Of a stretch of DNA of 64,000 nt, positions 1-12,300 are shown piece after piece. The notes beneath the pieces were generated by a model that did no database searches, had not been told where the DNA came from, and saw nothing but the letters and a program-made list of their open reading frames with translations. Each line of letters opens with the position of its first letter. The stretch's first letter is position 1. The position numbers were made by a program, and so were the translations under genes. The stretch is taken from positions 1,364,001 through 1,428,000 of the forward strand of contig OW051495.1 of the NCBI GenBank assembly GCA_932521035.1, written 5' to 3'. The stretch comes from Oscheius dolichura (taxonomy: Eukaryota; Nematoda; Chromadorea; Rhabditida; Rhabditidae).

Positions 1-939
1 GCCATTTCGGGTTATTTCCAAAACAATTTCGGCCGGAGCTTGGCCGTCCCGGATTGAACTATGCGCTTGCAAGTTGCAACCAGGAAACAAAAGAAGATTA
101 CTGAATATTTTCTCACAATTTAGTTTTACAGGATGCATAAAACAGAACAAAAAAATAAATTCGCCGATGTTGTAAGTAGCAGTATTACGTTGGTTTTTTA
201 TGGTCAGCACTAAAAAATGGGTCAAAGTTATGGAATTCCGGTAAAAACAGGCCGCTGGCAAAAATATCTAGCTGTGCACCCACAAGGAGCCAAAAACTGA
301 AGAAATTATAAGATTTTTTGCCGTAAAAAGGTGCCAGGGAGGTCTCAATGGTTGATTTCTGTCTATTTAGGTTTAAAAGGAAGATCAAACTGAGAAAAGA
401 CTTAATTTGTTGATGCTCTCTCGATAACCAGACGTTCTGAACTGTGGCTGCCGTCAAACGGTCCCGTAATGAAAATCCGGGGCTTTTTAAGGAATAAAAA
501 AGCCAAATTGTCCAGCAGCCAGCTGCTTTCCCACCCCCCAAAATGTCCAGCTGGTAATCTAGGCTAAAAGAGAGCGCAGCAAGCCCCAATTTGTGGGAGA
601 TTGAGCTGCCCGCAGCAGGTGTCCTTCTCCCAAAATCTCCGTCCTTGAACAGAGAAGATTTACTGGAGATTTGAGCGGGGCGGGGGGATCTGTGTTTCAC
701 CTTGTCAGCCGTTGGCAAAATGAGAAAAAAAGAAGAGTAGAGAACTGTCGGACCAGAATGGATGATGAGATGAGACGAGGACGACATTTTTTGTGTGTAC
801 TCGGCCGGGCACAATACATGGAAATGTGGTCACGATACGCCGGGAGGGGAAGACCGAATATTTACTCTAGTACTGGACTTGGAACGAAAGCGAGACAGAG
901 AGAGAAAGAAGCGGCCCGGGGAGAGGAGGCGGGAAGGGG

Positions 940-1800
940 AAGCAGAAAGACCGGTAATGACTGGGAACTGGGAAACTGTTGGGGAAAAAATATAGAAATT
1001 GAAAATTCTGCAAAGAATCCGTTTTAAAGTAATTCGTAGTTATTCTTTCTGTTTCATACGGCCGTTAAAACATAAAATTCAGTAAATTTGCAGTGATCCT
1101 AAGGTCACGCCCAAACTATGAAGGTCTTTGTCTTACAGAGCCGTTACAGTTTTTGGAGAACCCCCGGAAGGGAAGCGGGGGTTGGAGAACGGGCCCCGGA
1201 ACACCAATAATAACTAGGAACTAGGGATCAGTCAAAAAACTGGAAAATTGGAATTCAGCAAGGGAAATTCTACCAATTAGTTCGTGGATATTTCTCATTT
1301 TTCATACTGATGACACGGCCCCCTGGAAGATTAGTAATAATTGGGAACTGGGAAACCAGAGGGGCAATAGGACAAAAGAGCAGGGAAGATTTTGAAATTC
1401 GGCACAAAGGCATTAGCTCCTTTTTATCATTTCTCATATATACTGGCGATAAAACAAAAAATTCAGTAAATTGCAGTGATATATTGGTCCGAAGTTTATG
1501 GCCAAAACTACGAGGACCTTAGTTTTATAGAGCCATTACAGTGTTAAAGAAGCCTTGGGGGAAGGGAACGAGAGGAGGAAAGTGGCCCCCTCTACTAGTG
1601 ACTAATAACTTGTGGGGAACTAGATCTGTTGAAAAAAAGGGGAAATTTTGAATATCGATGAAACACCTTTTTTGCCATTTCTCATATTTCGTACTGGCGA
1701 TAAAATATAAAATTCAAGAATAAGGGAGTTCTGGCTCTGTCATTGCAATCAAAAACTTTTTTGTTTTACCGAACCGTTATAATCTGGCAATTCACTTCCT
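940..1800. repeat. Degenerate tandem repeat, about three diverged units
   Basis: The same ordered blocks recur: an 'actgggaactgggaaac' block, then 'aaaattcagtaaatttgcagtg' (near 1075 and 1450, fainter near 1700), then 'agagccgttacag' (near 1138, 1529 and 1769). Spacing is uneven (about 390 and 240 bases), so the array is old and eroded. No coding potential is apparent. Confidence 0.45.
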
Positions 1801-3156
1801 TTTTACTAGGTACAAACGGCAAGGCGGATGAAATAGTTTCTGTTGGAAAGGGGGAGATACAAAAAAACGGTAGGAAACTTGGAAAGCGGAAGAATAATCG
1901 AATAGCTCCAGTGGGCAAAGGAAAGCTACATTTCAAGAAGGAGTGGGAGATAAAGATATTACGAGGCAGGTCATTGCTAATCCAAGAAATACAGATTCAC
2001 CAAGCTCTATCCAACAAAATAAAAGACCTACCGTATGCTGTCCTTCTCTCCTCCGTAACCCAGAATAGAATGAATGGAGGAATTGGAATCTGAACTGAAA
2101 AGCAAGCATGACCAAAGAAATTTAAAATTTCAGTAAAACTTTAAAAGTTGTCTATTTTAGACAAGATTGGTTTGTCTGCAGTTGATATTGTTTTCAATCA
2201 AAAGTTTCAATCCCTCTTCATAAAAGGGAATTATTTCCTTGTTTCATTATGTTCTCACGCTAAAAAATAGCTCTTACCTAGTTTCTAGTCTTCTCACAGC
2301 CCTCCGGTAAGATCAGTCGCCGTTCTAATTGCAGTCTTCCTGAAAAAAGGAGCATAAAATTTCCATTTTCGAAAAAAAGAAGGCAAGAATGAAATTGTTT
2401 CAGAGAGGAGATAACAATTAAACTGGAACAAGGCACACAATAACAGCGACATAAGTTAGAAATGAAGCAAATACCGTATTCTCATGAAATGAACAAGATT
2501 AGCAAAGATTTGACGGAGACCGCTGCACGGAGAAAAAGGAGAAGGAAGTCCAATCAAGAAGTAAAAATGTTTCACCTTTCGATAAAAAGGAAGAAACAGA
2601 AAGAGAAGATACTTCTATGGAGAAAATTCCAACTGTGTAGGCTTAGAAAAATGCAAAGCTATTTTTTACCGTACTACACCACGTTTCCTTTGGGAAATTC
2701 CAGGCGAAAGCCGAAATGTATGACAATAATTTTTCTGGATTGTTGTGAGCAATATAATAACTGCATAGGAAAAAAGAAACGATTACAGTTTCCTAATGGG
2801 TAAGCAATCCTTTACAAGGAGAAGAAGAGAAGTTTCAAATTCCTGTCAAGAAATTCGAAACGTTATAATTTTCTGAAAAAAGAGGAAAGGAAGAGTATAG
2901 TTTTGATTGATTCCTTATAAAGGGAGAAAATTTTTAGTAAAGAAAATGTTTCATATCTTCCATAAACGGAAGGGAAAAGGACGGATTTAGTGAGGTTAGT
3001 GCACATCTGCGGGGAACTGAATTTTCTCAATTTCAGATTTTCAATAAAAATAACCAGAGAGAAGATGATCTCGATCGATTCGACTATTTTTTTCTAATAA
3101 CTCAAAAGTTCAGGTCTTCAAGTTGTTCTCCTAAAATAACTGTAACCTCTAGGTTG

Positions 3157-3168
3157 CCCCCCCCCCCC
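3157..3168. repeat. C12 homopolymer run
   Basis: Twelve consecutive C residues, followed about 190 bases later (3354-3372) by a GA dinucleotide run. One of four long G/C runs in the window; the others are at 7722, 9313 and 47148. Confidence 0.9.
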
Positions 3169-6100
3169 ATGTTTCCCTGTCGCCCATTGAAGGCCGAACA
3201 TTCTAATCCTGCCGCCGGCTACCGGCATATATCCTCCCGGGCGGAGGTCGTTCTACCGTTGCGGGTCAGCAGAAGCCCGGTTCCGATGGCGGGACGGAGG
3301 CAACAGTGCGCAGCCGACCAGCCGACTGGATAGAGGTGGATGTATGGGAGACAGGGAGAGAGAGAGAGAGACTGCCGGCAGCCGGCCGACAGATTAGGCA
3401 GTTCTCCCCCGAGGCAGACAGATTGACGCTGGTTTAACATGCATTGAAAAGGGGGAAGGGGGAGGACAAGGTGGCAGGTAGTCTGGAACAAATTGAACTG
3501 AGATTTCACCCTGAAAGGTCCATGTTTCAGTCAATTTATAAAATTCCGCAATATGATGTTGCAATCGTTGGGCTCTTCCTTTTTCAGGCAAAATTTCAAC
3601 AGTACTCTTTGAAAGACCCAGTTTCTGCTAAAGTTTACATTTTTCCTAAGAACCAAAGGTTTACCGATGTCCATTTTTCTTTTTTTTACATACAGACGCT
3701 GAAACATTGAAATAATTCAATCCACGCGACTATTTTGGATACGTTCTTCAGGGAGGGATTGTTTATTTTTCGGCAACTTTATAAAAAAACAATTTGTAAA
3801 CCGTACCCGCTAGAACCCTGAACTTTGACAATTCGTTGAAATAGGTGGCTAGGAGTAAAAATTTGATGAAAATTTAGCTGTTTCGTGATATTTGAGGATC
3901 AAACGACGCCCCGAACTACAGCTATTAGGAAATGGGATCAATCTTATTTTTATGGAATTTTTGAAGCGAAAAAATATGTGAGGTTTCGATTATTCAAATG
4001 GTTTTATATGCGAAGGAAGTTGCACGTTATTCGGCGTGTAGGGTTCCTTCCCATTGAAATAAAATTATGAGCAGTAGAGATAATTTCAAGGAATGGACAC
4101 CTCCCTCTAGAAGAAGAAGCCGGAACTGGGAAGACCGGAAAAAAATCCTCACATGGGAGGAAGATGAACGGGGGGCTTGGTGGCTGACCCCCAGATGGAT
4201 TAACGGGAGACGGATGGATGGATTTGGGAGGCTGTTCTTCTTCCTTCTTTGTGCTTTACTCCTTTCATAAAAGGGGCAGCTAATAGCTACACTAGTTGGT
4301 CGAATAGAGAAGTAGCTAGAATTACTGAAATTATCTCGGATTCGCCTCGTTTCCCCTCTCTTTTTCGCCTATGTTGCCGAAAGAGAAACCGGCGGCTCGT
4401 CGCGTGGGAAATACCCGATGTCCACTTGACAGATGGCAGAAAGAAGATAGATAGACTAATTGGGGGAAATTGACAGAATTAGGAGGAAGAATTTTAAAAA
4501 ACTTTGGGGTAGAAATAGCATTTCCTGGGAAAGAGGCAGTTGAATATAATCCATTTCTAACGGATATTCCATATATTCAAATTTATGGCTCTATTCATCA
4601 AAATAAGTCTCTCTTTTACGGTAAACTAATGCGAAAAATTTTGAAAAAAACTAAAGGAACAAAATTGGTGTAATAGGTTAGGTTTGGGAATGAAATGGGG
4701 AATAAACGATCCACTGTTCAACTATTGAAGCCCAGGCTCTAATTTTTTTTAAGTCCTGAGATTTATAAGGAAGACGAATCAACTTGCAGCGTTTCATATT
4801 GTAAAGACGTTTCGAATAAAAAAATTTTCGAAAAATTTACAGGGATGGAAAACGAAACTGAATGAATGGGAAGAGAAGCCCCTTGAATAAAGACAAAAAT
4901 TTATAAAAGGTGTTCAAAACTTGCAGATGCTGGCTAGTTGGGAATTTATATATCCCTAGACTAAAACAACAAAAGTTCTCGAAAAGTCCAGGGAAGAAAT
5001 GGAAAATCCCAAGGGTTCTAATCAGGAAGGAATGACCGGAGGAAGAGGCAATTTTCCCACTCTGGAGAGTCGGGAAAGAGAAAACGGAACAATTAGGCCT
5101 GTTTGCCTAATCAGCCAACCGTCATGTTTAGGTCAAGGCGGAAACGGAAATGAGGAAGAGAAAATAGACGGCTCTGGGTACTTTTTTTACAAGGAAACTA
5201 ATTTTTTGTTGCATCCTAGTGGTGATAAAAACAGAAACGTTCAATTTCTTTAGTACGAGTACGAGCAAATTTTGAAATTATTTTTGTTTAGGCCAATGGC
5301 AAACAAATTCTGCACTTTCCTCTAGGTCTACTAGTTGTCTATTACCGTAATCCGCAAAAAACCCTACCAGAAAATTGAAACTATTCGAATAGAACATTTT
5401 AGAAGAAAAATTCGTGTTTTTAGGTCAAGAATAGGAAATGTTTTACTGTTCCTATGTAAACTTCCTTTCTGATCATGCCGACGTTCCTTTCTGATCATGT
5501 TGACTCGTTGTGATACACGTTTCTTACCCAAAGTTTCCAAGAGAATATGGTAAGTAAAGCCCAGAAGCCGAGTACAAACAATACAAATCACTTTTTCAAC
5601 GAGGAATTTAATTTTTATCGCTTTCCCTCGGGGATTAAAGGAGGCTCATATTTGTTTTCATTGGTATTCAGCTACGCCACTTTAAAACATAATGAAATTG
5701 TTGAAATTGTGAGGAGATATCAAAATAAGGAGAAAGTGATGGAATTACACGGTAAGCAATTACCGTAATCAGGAACTAGCGGTTTTAGAGCAGACTCAAA
5801 ACATAAAAAAGTCAGAAAATGCTACTTAAATCAAATGAAATGACTACCTTCAGGAGAAAAACGGACCCTTTTCAGATGTTACAAGATACTTATATATGAG
5901 ACTTCGCCTGGGTTTACTTTTTCAATATTCGCTCATTGTTGTTCAGCTAAAAGCTTTTCAAACAACAGTTTATCACTTTTTTTCCTGACTATTTATGGAG
6001 GTTACTGTAGTTTTGTCGGCTTTTGAATGGCACAAGAGAAACGAGGAAAAGGACGAGAAGGAAAGCCATAATTCTCATTTCTGCAACAAAATAGACGAAG

Positions 6101-6565
6101 ATCGCAACTGTGAATGAAGAAATGACGATTTTTATGTTATAGCCAAAATATAAAAAATGTAAAAAATGCAGCTAACAAGGATGAATTGTTCAAATTGGTT
6201 AGGAAGGCGGGAAGAAATAAGCGAGAGAAAAGAGAAGAGAAACAGGCTTGTCTCTCGCTTTTCGCCTCCTCCGTCTCTCCGGGTTGGCTTATGGTTTATC
6301 ATTGGCTGTTTTTCTCGCGTCCGAGAGACGGATCAAACGATGATCGGAACCGGATAAAATGTGCAAATTGTGTGGCGGTGCTGGCTAACAGCTGCTGCAG
6401 TCATCGTGGGAAAAGAGAGAGAGAGACAGCAATACTACTACAGTCCATTTCCAACGGATATCCCTCGGAAAAACCTCCCCGCTATGGGACCTGGAAGGTC
6501 TGACAGATAATTTTCGAGCGGCCAAAAAGAAAAAAAGGCCAGTATGTTCGGCTCGTGGCTAAATC

Positions 6566-6606
6566 GTTAGACCTTGAAAGTCGTCTTTTTTCTTGACAGA
6601 CTATGA
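6566..6606 (+). repeat. 41-bp element, near-identical inverted copy at 63529
   Basis: A 41-base stretch containing GACCTTGAAAGTCGTC and TTTTTTCTTGACAGACTATG recurs in reverse complement at 63529-63569 with one mismatch. The flanks are unrelated, so the shared core is sharply bounded. The sequence to its left (TGGCTAAATCGTTAG) vaguely resembles a Pol III A box, and the core contains a T6 run, but I cannot fold a tRNA. Function unknown. Confidence 0.6.
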
Positions 6607-7721
6607 GTCGATAATCCAGTTGAGAGCAAAGAAAAAATGATTATTATGGCAAGGGCAACACATCGCGAATATTTTCCTAGTGATGAAATTTTTCCTCCTT
6701 TTTTTTGTTTCAGGTATTTTTTATATTCAGCTACGAAAAGAAATAGTCAATATTATGATATATAAAAGAACTGTTCACGGAAATATGAATATTTTTCACA
6801 AATTTGTAGAAATCATTTGTTTCACATTCACTATATCTTAGTTTTCTCTTCCAGACATCGATGATATGTGAAACTGCTTCGGACCATTTTACCCAAAATT
6901 GAAAAGTTTCGACTGAAATAGTAAAATCTAGAGAGCGATACAAATACAGTAGTTGATAGCCACTAGACAGCACTTCAAATAATACAATAACCCCTTCAAC
7001 AAATAAGGAAACGTGAATATTTTGTAATTTGTCCTGTCCAAAATGAAAAATTTCAATAAAACTAGAAAAGTAACAATTGGTTCACGTGCAAGTAATATAG
7101 CCTTACAGTAGTGAAACAGCATCAGATGAAGTAAATAGGTTTCAGAGGAAGTTATTAGGCGGACGTCTGGTTCTTCTGGTACTTTATCGAGGCTAGAAAA
7201 AGTAAGCAAAATGATTTTTCGGTACAAGAATTTGTAAAAACTCATTTGTTTCCTGTTCCCTATATCAGTTTTGGTTTCCAAAAAAACGATTATTCAACAG
7301 TTCCCGAGTGCAATTACTAGAATAAGAAGGGGTGTCTTTGTACAAATTCACTGTTTCATTAGCAATATATCAATTTTAGCCGTCGGGAAATGGGGATTCA
7401 TCAAGGAAACTCGCTTCTATCCCCATACGTCAACTCAAAAATTGAATGTTTTAATGAGAATACTAAAAAAAAGAGCAAAATGAATATTTGTTCTACTATG
7501 TCGGCTGTTATTCAAGATTTATAGGCAAGAAAAGAAGCGGGAAAGAAGAGAGGAAGTGCATCACCACTAGTGAAGGGGATAAGTGGAATTTTGACCTTGG
7601 AGACGGGATTTTTCAAGCTTTCTTTACGAAAAATACCCGAAAACTTGAAGGAAGGAATGGGGAGAAAGAGAGTAATCCGTCGACTGCAGCCCAGCTGATA
7701 AAATGACGTCGGCATCGCCAC

Positions 7722-7746
7722 GGGGGGGGGGGGGGGGGGGGGGGGG
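7722..7746. repeat. G25 homopolymer run
   Basis: Twenty-five uninterrupted G residues. It creates a poly-Gly/poly-Pro stretch in overlapping short ORFs, which are artefacts of the run. Long G tracts can form G-quadruplexes and in C. elegans are kept stable by the DOG-1/FANCJ helicase. The assembled length may be imprecise. Confidence 0.9.
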
Positions 7747-8375
7747 CGACTGGTCATCGGATCGAAAATGGACACAGCCTCATGGCTGGGGGGACAGGTT
7801 TTTTTGTCCAGCAGTTGAACGAGGGAGAGAACGAAGGAGAGAGAGAGATAAAAGTAAATCACCCCCTGGCGGGCTCAGCAGGAGGACGCGGGTCACGGAG
7901 GTCGCCTGGAAATGGAAAGTAAATAAGAGGGGACGGGGAATTTAGTCAGGGAGGGAAGAGAATTGAAGGGTAACGGTGCAATTCGGAGCAAATGGTAAGA
8001 AAAAATGACTGGGAGACTATGGTGAGCCATTCCCAGGCCATTTTACCCGTGGGAGGGAAAAAGAAGAGACGAATAAGTGGACACGAGAACGGGCAGGGGA
8101 AAGAAAAGGAAAGAGAGACAAGAAGTGGAGAAAATTAGGAAAGATTGGCGTCGAAAAAGGCTCACATTGGTGCTAGCAGTTAGCCCGGCTTTTACGGAAT
8201 TTATGAAACGTAGTGGATTTTTTAACTGGTGAGAGAAGAAAAAAACTGTTTTATGGGGGAAATTTACTGGCTAAAAAGATTGACTGGACCGTTCTGTACA
8301 AGAATTGAGTACGCCGCTTTTTTAGAGTATTTTTGAAAGAAAAAGCGAAAAAGTCAAAGAAGAACTAGCAAAGGA

Positions 8376-8524
8376 TCGGTCCTCGATGGTCCAATCCCCC
8401 TGCACCCGTAAAGTCTCGGCAGTAAGGTCATCTTTATTCAAAACTGTTACAAAACTCTGACGCCTTTATAGCTTTGCCTTGCCGAGACTTTACGAGTGCA
8501 GGGAATAGGGCTATCGAGGAGCCG
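8376..8524 (-). mobile_element. Hairpin MITE family 1, copy A
   Basis: Copy of a ~145-bp palindromic element. Both ends carry CTGCACCCGTAAAGTCTCGG in inverted orientation, with outer arms resembling TCGGTCCTCGATAGTCCGAT. The interior reads in the opposite orientation to copies B-E. There is no ORF. The structure is that of a non-autonomous miniature inverted-repeat element; the parent transposase is not in the window. Confidence 0.8.
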
Positions 8525-8869
8525 GCATTAGCAAAACTCGAAAAATAATGGAATTTGCATTGGAAACGGACCCGACCTTATCTTATTGACAAATGAGAAA
8601 TAAGAACCGTTTTGTAACAACTTTGAAACAAATTGTGATTATTTCGTATCCTTGAGAAGCACCGATTGAGTAATATAACTTTACAGTTGGTTATATAGAA
8701 ATGGTAAAGCTGGAGAACTAATACAAGAGTAAAAGAGGCATCCCGCGAGTATTTTATGGAAATTTTGAAGCGAAAAAATCAGATTTATACTTCTAAACAT
8801 CAAATTACTTGTTCTATTATTTCTTTTGATTATATTAGGGAGATAAAACATGGAAATAGGCAGTTGGGC

Positions 8870-8945
8870 AGAAGTTCCGATTGGGATCTGATCACCAGCT
8901 ACTTCCAGTCGACGATCTCGAACATCCTGGGCGGCATTTTACAAC
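8870..8945 (+). other. Possible isolated exon
   Basis: A short GC-richer island in AT-rich DNA with highly biased codons (GAT CTG ATC ACC AGC TAC TTC CAG). The plus frame gives DLITSYFQSTISNILGG. An AG precedes it at about 8870, but no clear donor or partner exon is visible. It may be a single exon of a gene with very long introns, or a relic. The minus frame is also open, so even the strand is uncertain. Confidence 0.2.
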
Positions 8946-9312
8946 TCTTTTATGTTCTCGCGCCGTTATTAATGCAAGGAATTAGATGGAACAGCAGTCC
9001 TATGCTGCTCGTATCTTCCTCTAGCCCAGTGATAAAGTGAAATTCATTAGAGAAACCGAAAGAAAATGTTCAACGCCAGAATGTAGGTTATTAGAAGATG
9101 CGGCTTTATGCTAACTTTGAAATATAATGTGATTATTCTGATGGCCCGCAAACTTTGATGATAAAAGCCCCGAAAAATATGCAATTGGGCAGGGTTCTTC
9201 TACTTTTTCAGCTGTTTTACTGGGATTACTAATTTATCATATGGTTGTTCTGTTATTCTAATTCTTCGGTTTTCTAGAAACTTAATATATTCCCTTGACC
9301 AGAAGAGCACAG

Positions 9313-9336
9313 CCCCCCCCCCCCCCCCCCCCCCCC
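9313..9336. repeat. C24 homopolymer run
   Basis: Twenty-four consecutive C residues, which is a G24 tract on the minus strand. It produces poly-Gly in overlapping minus-strand ORFs that should not be read as genes. Confidence 0.9.
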
Positions 9337-12300
9337 TCTCCCCTTTGCCCTCATCTCTGAAACACACGGATGATATTTGCCCCAATGTTGACGGATCCCG
9401 TCGCCGTCGCTCTCTGACATTTTCTTCTCTCTCTCTCTATTTTTTTGGAAAGGAGAAATGAGAGCTATGCCCATGTTTAAAATATACACACACAAGGGAA
9501 CAGGATGCCTATCAGGAGAAGGGGAGGATATGCTCTAGAAAACCCACAGAGACATAGATCATAGAGTTGCAAACCTACTGTACAAGTAGGGTGTGTGAAA
9601 TAAAAAAATATGTAGAGACGAAATTGCTGATTTCTCTTATTTTTTTCGCTTTCTATTTGGCAATAAAATAAAAATTGAGCAGCGAGGCATGTTCGGAGCA
9701 AAACGGGACTACGGTTTTGGTTATTTTGTGCCTGAATTTCGGCACATTTCATTTTATTCAAAGGGATGCCAAATAACTGACAAAAAAAGGTGATCTAGGT
9801 AAGAGATTTTTCGTGTTTTGAGTTGGTTATAACATAGATTTTGAGATGCATTCTGAATGTCAGCCGAGCAAAAGTTGCAAGTTTTCTATTCTCGTGACCG
9901 TTGTCTCCAAGAAGATATGAATCGCGAGGACTAAATTATGGCAGTTTTCTGCTACTAATAATAGTAACCTGATAGTAGTGAACACCCGAAAACCATGATA
10001 TAAATAGCAACAGCGAAACAAAATTGTTAGCTTTGTATTGGTGTTTGAATTTGGATGTTTTTCGTTCTTTCGAGGCAGTGGTAAAAAGAAATAGTATACT
10101 TTATGGTAGTATATGTATGAAAGAAATGTAAAAACCGAATAATTGGACATTATATCCAGTCAATTTTGGCTAAATATGGTGGCGTCTTCAAGGACCGCTT
10201 CCCGATCTGTTGGTTCCCAGAAATCCTGCATTTTTCATGTTTTGATTCAACTATTATATCGAATTTTAGGATGTTGTTCGCTTTTATGTTAGCTTTTATG
10301 TTAGCTTCTCATGTTCTAAACAGAAAAAATTGCTGTTTTCTGAATCTGCGACTGCCAATATGGGGAATTCGGTTACTATTGTCAATTTTCACTTTTCTTA
10401 TGTTTTGAGCCGCTAATAAAAGATTTCTTGAATGCTTTTTGTACTATGTCCTGCGCAATTTCTTCAAAAAAGTGCCAATATGCTATTTTTACAACAGCCA
10501 CCTCCCCTGGTCTTCCTTGCTCAAATCCGTCAAACGGCGGTCCGGGGGGAAGCTTGTGCACGCACACACGTCCAACGTAGCAGCAGCGGCGGCGTGTGCT
10601 ACGGCTCGCGGGGATGGGTCCAGCTTAGGAGAGAAAGGGAAAGAAAGAGGGGGGAGAGGACGGAGACAACCATGGAGGGCATAACCCCTAATTGATAATC
10701 CATCACGATTGTCACTTTTCTGGATAAAACTGGAGAGGAAAACTAAGACTGGAAGGGGAAACTTTCTGAGAATAATGCCATAGCAAGGAGAATCAAAAGT
10801 AGCAATCAGTCACTGCTTCTTTTAATTTATTTATGTGGCTAGTACAACCGAGAAAAATCTTGAGAATAGACTCGCGAGAAACGGGTTTAAAAAAGTGGAA
10901 ACAACTGGAACGAAAGACACCGGGAGAGGGGGGAAACAGTGGCTGGTTCCGGGGAAAACGAGGGGAGACGGAAGGGAAGAAGAATTGTAGTTTGTATTGT
11001 GGATAAGAAAAATTAATTGTTTTTTAGCAAGAGTTGGGAGGCTGGGCGGCATATCTAGGCAAAACGAAACAAAAAAATTTGTCGGAAGTTTACGATTTGC
11101 GATCACGAAAGAGAAAACACGGTAAGGATCAAGAATAAACAGGAAATAAGTAGCTTCCCTGAATAATACAGACCATTAGACATTCCAAAGTTCCAATGAG
11201 ATCATTTAGGCAAGGCAAATCTTTCCTTGTAATAATGCTTGGTACGCCACAAAACTCTTGTTTCATGTTTATTTCGGGAGGTCACATATATTTACATTTT
11301 CTTGTGTGCTGACGGTAGATATTTCAAGACAAGGTCAAGACAACGTAATCTCCAAGGATCCAATTGGTTAGGAGAAATCTTCAATGTTTTGAAGGCAATA
11401 TTTAGAAATAGCCTAATTGCCCGACTTATTGTGCCAAAAAACCATAACCGAATGTTTCGAGGGCAGAATTTAGGCTGGAAAGGTTATTTTAGAACAATAG
11501 ACAGCTAAAATTGCAGTAGCAAATGTTTCAAGAGCCAGCTAACTTCTTGGCTTCAAATTGTCTGACTCTGGGAAATTTCAAGGAAAAGTGAAAAATTAGA
11601 AAAAAAAAAGGGAAAAGAAGTACAGTAAAGGAGGAGAGTACAACTCTGTCCCGGGGCTGGAATGAGTTCAGAAGTGAAGCGGACGGGTTGGGCAACCATC
11701 AAGGGCCGGCAATGTCCACTTGACATGGTCTGGGCAAATAAACTATAGATTTCAGGCTTTTGTGGCTGTTGACACCCGCTCCCCCTCTAGTCTCCGGAAG
11801 TCTCGCTAATCTTCTGGCTTATTCTTATAATTTTGAGGTAATACTAAATCTTGACGGCTAGGGATCGAAAGATTAGAGAATAGAGGATAATAAAAGCCCG
11901 TCAAAACATTAAAAATCCGGAAATTTGCCAATAAAAAGGAGTAAACAGTGATAAAAATCAGAATGATAAGCATGTGCGTGAGTATGCTAATTAGAGAAGA
12001 CCGCAGAGCCCCCCGGACTAATGTGGCCGAGGGGAGGAACGATGTTTGCGGTTGGCCTGAGCGCGGGGAGAGACCCGCAAGAGGGGGAGAGCGGTCAAAT
12101 CCCCCACCACCACCGCCAGCAGCAAAAGCTCCGAGAGCAACAGTTCGCCTGGAACAGGGGAGGAAACGGAACAATAGGACGTAAAGATCGAATTGGGACG
12201 GGATTAAGAAGCTAGAATCGACTTTGATATGCTACAGGAAGAATATGAAATAGCAGTGAAACAAATAAGAGTTACTCTTCGGTCTACTATGCTTACAAAT

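Larger units (their letters stand above)
1..8375. other. No recognisable gene; AT-rich non-coding DNA
   Basis: I see no exon series with worm-like codon use and matching splice phases here. The open frames are short and low in complexity (K/R/E-rich or F/L/S-rich). A few GC-rich patches (about 3190-3430 and 640-960) look like CpG/GA-rich promoter-like or repeat DNA rather than coding DNA. It could be intergenic, or long introns of a gene whose exons lie outside the window. Confidence 0.5.

Noticed and set aside
2462-2803. Lys/Arg-rich 113-aa ORF as a nuclear protein
   Set aside because: A-rich low-complexity DNA with no exon neighbours or recognisable motif.
7512-7945. Glycine/proline-run ORFs on both strands
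   Set aside because: Created by the G25 homopolymer.
9200-9495. Glycine-rich minus-strand ORFs
   Set aside because: Created by the C24 homopolymer.
11806-12215. ORFs with Gly- or His/Gln-rich stretches
   Set aside because: Low-complexity GC patch open on both strands; no splice-consistent partner exons.
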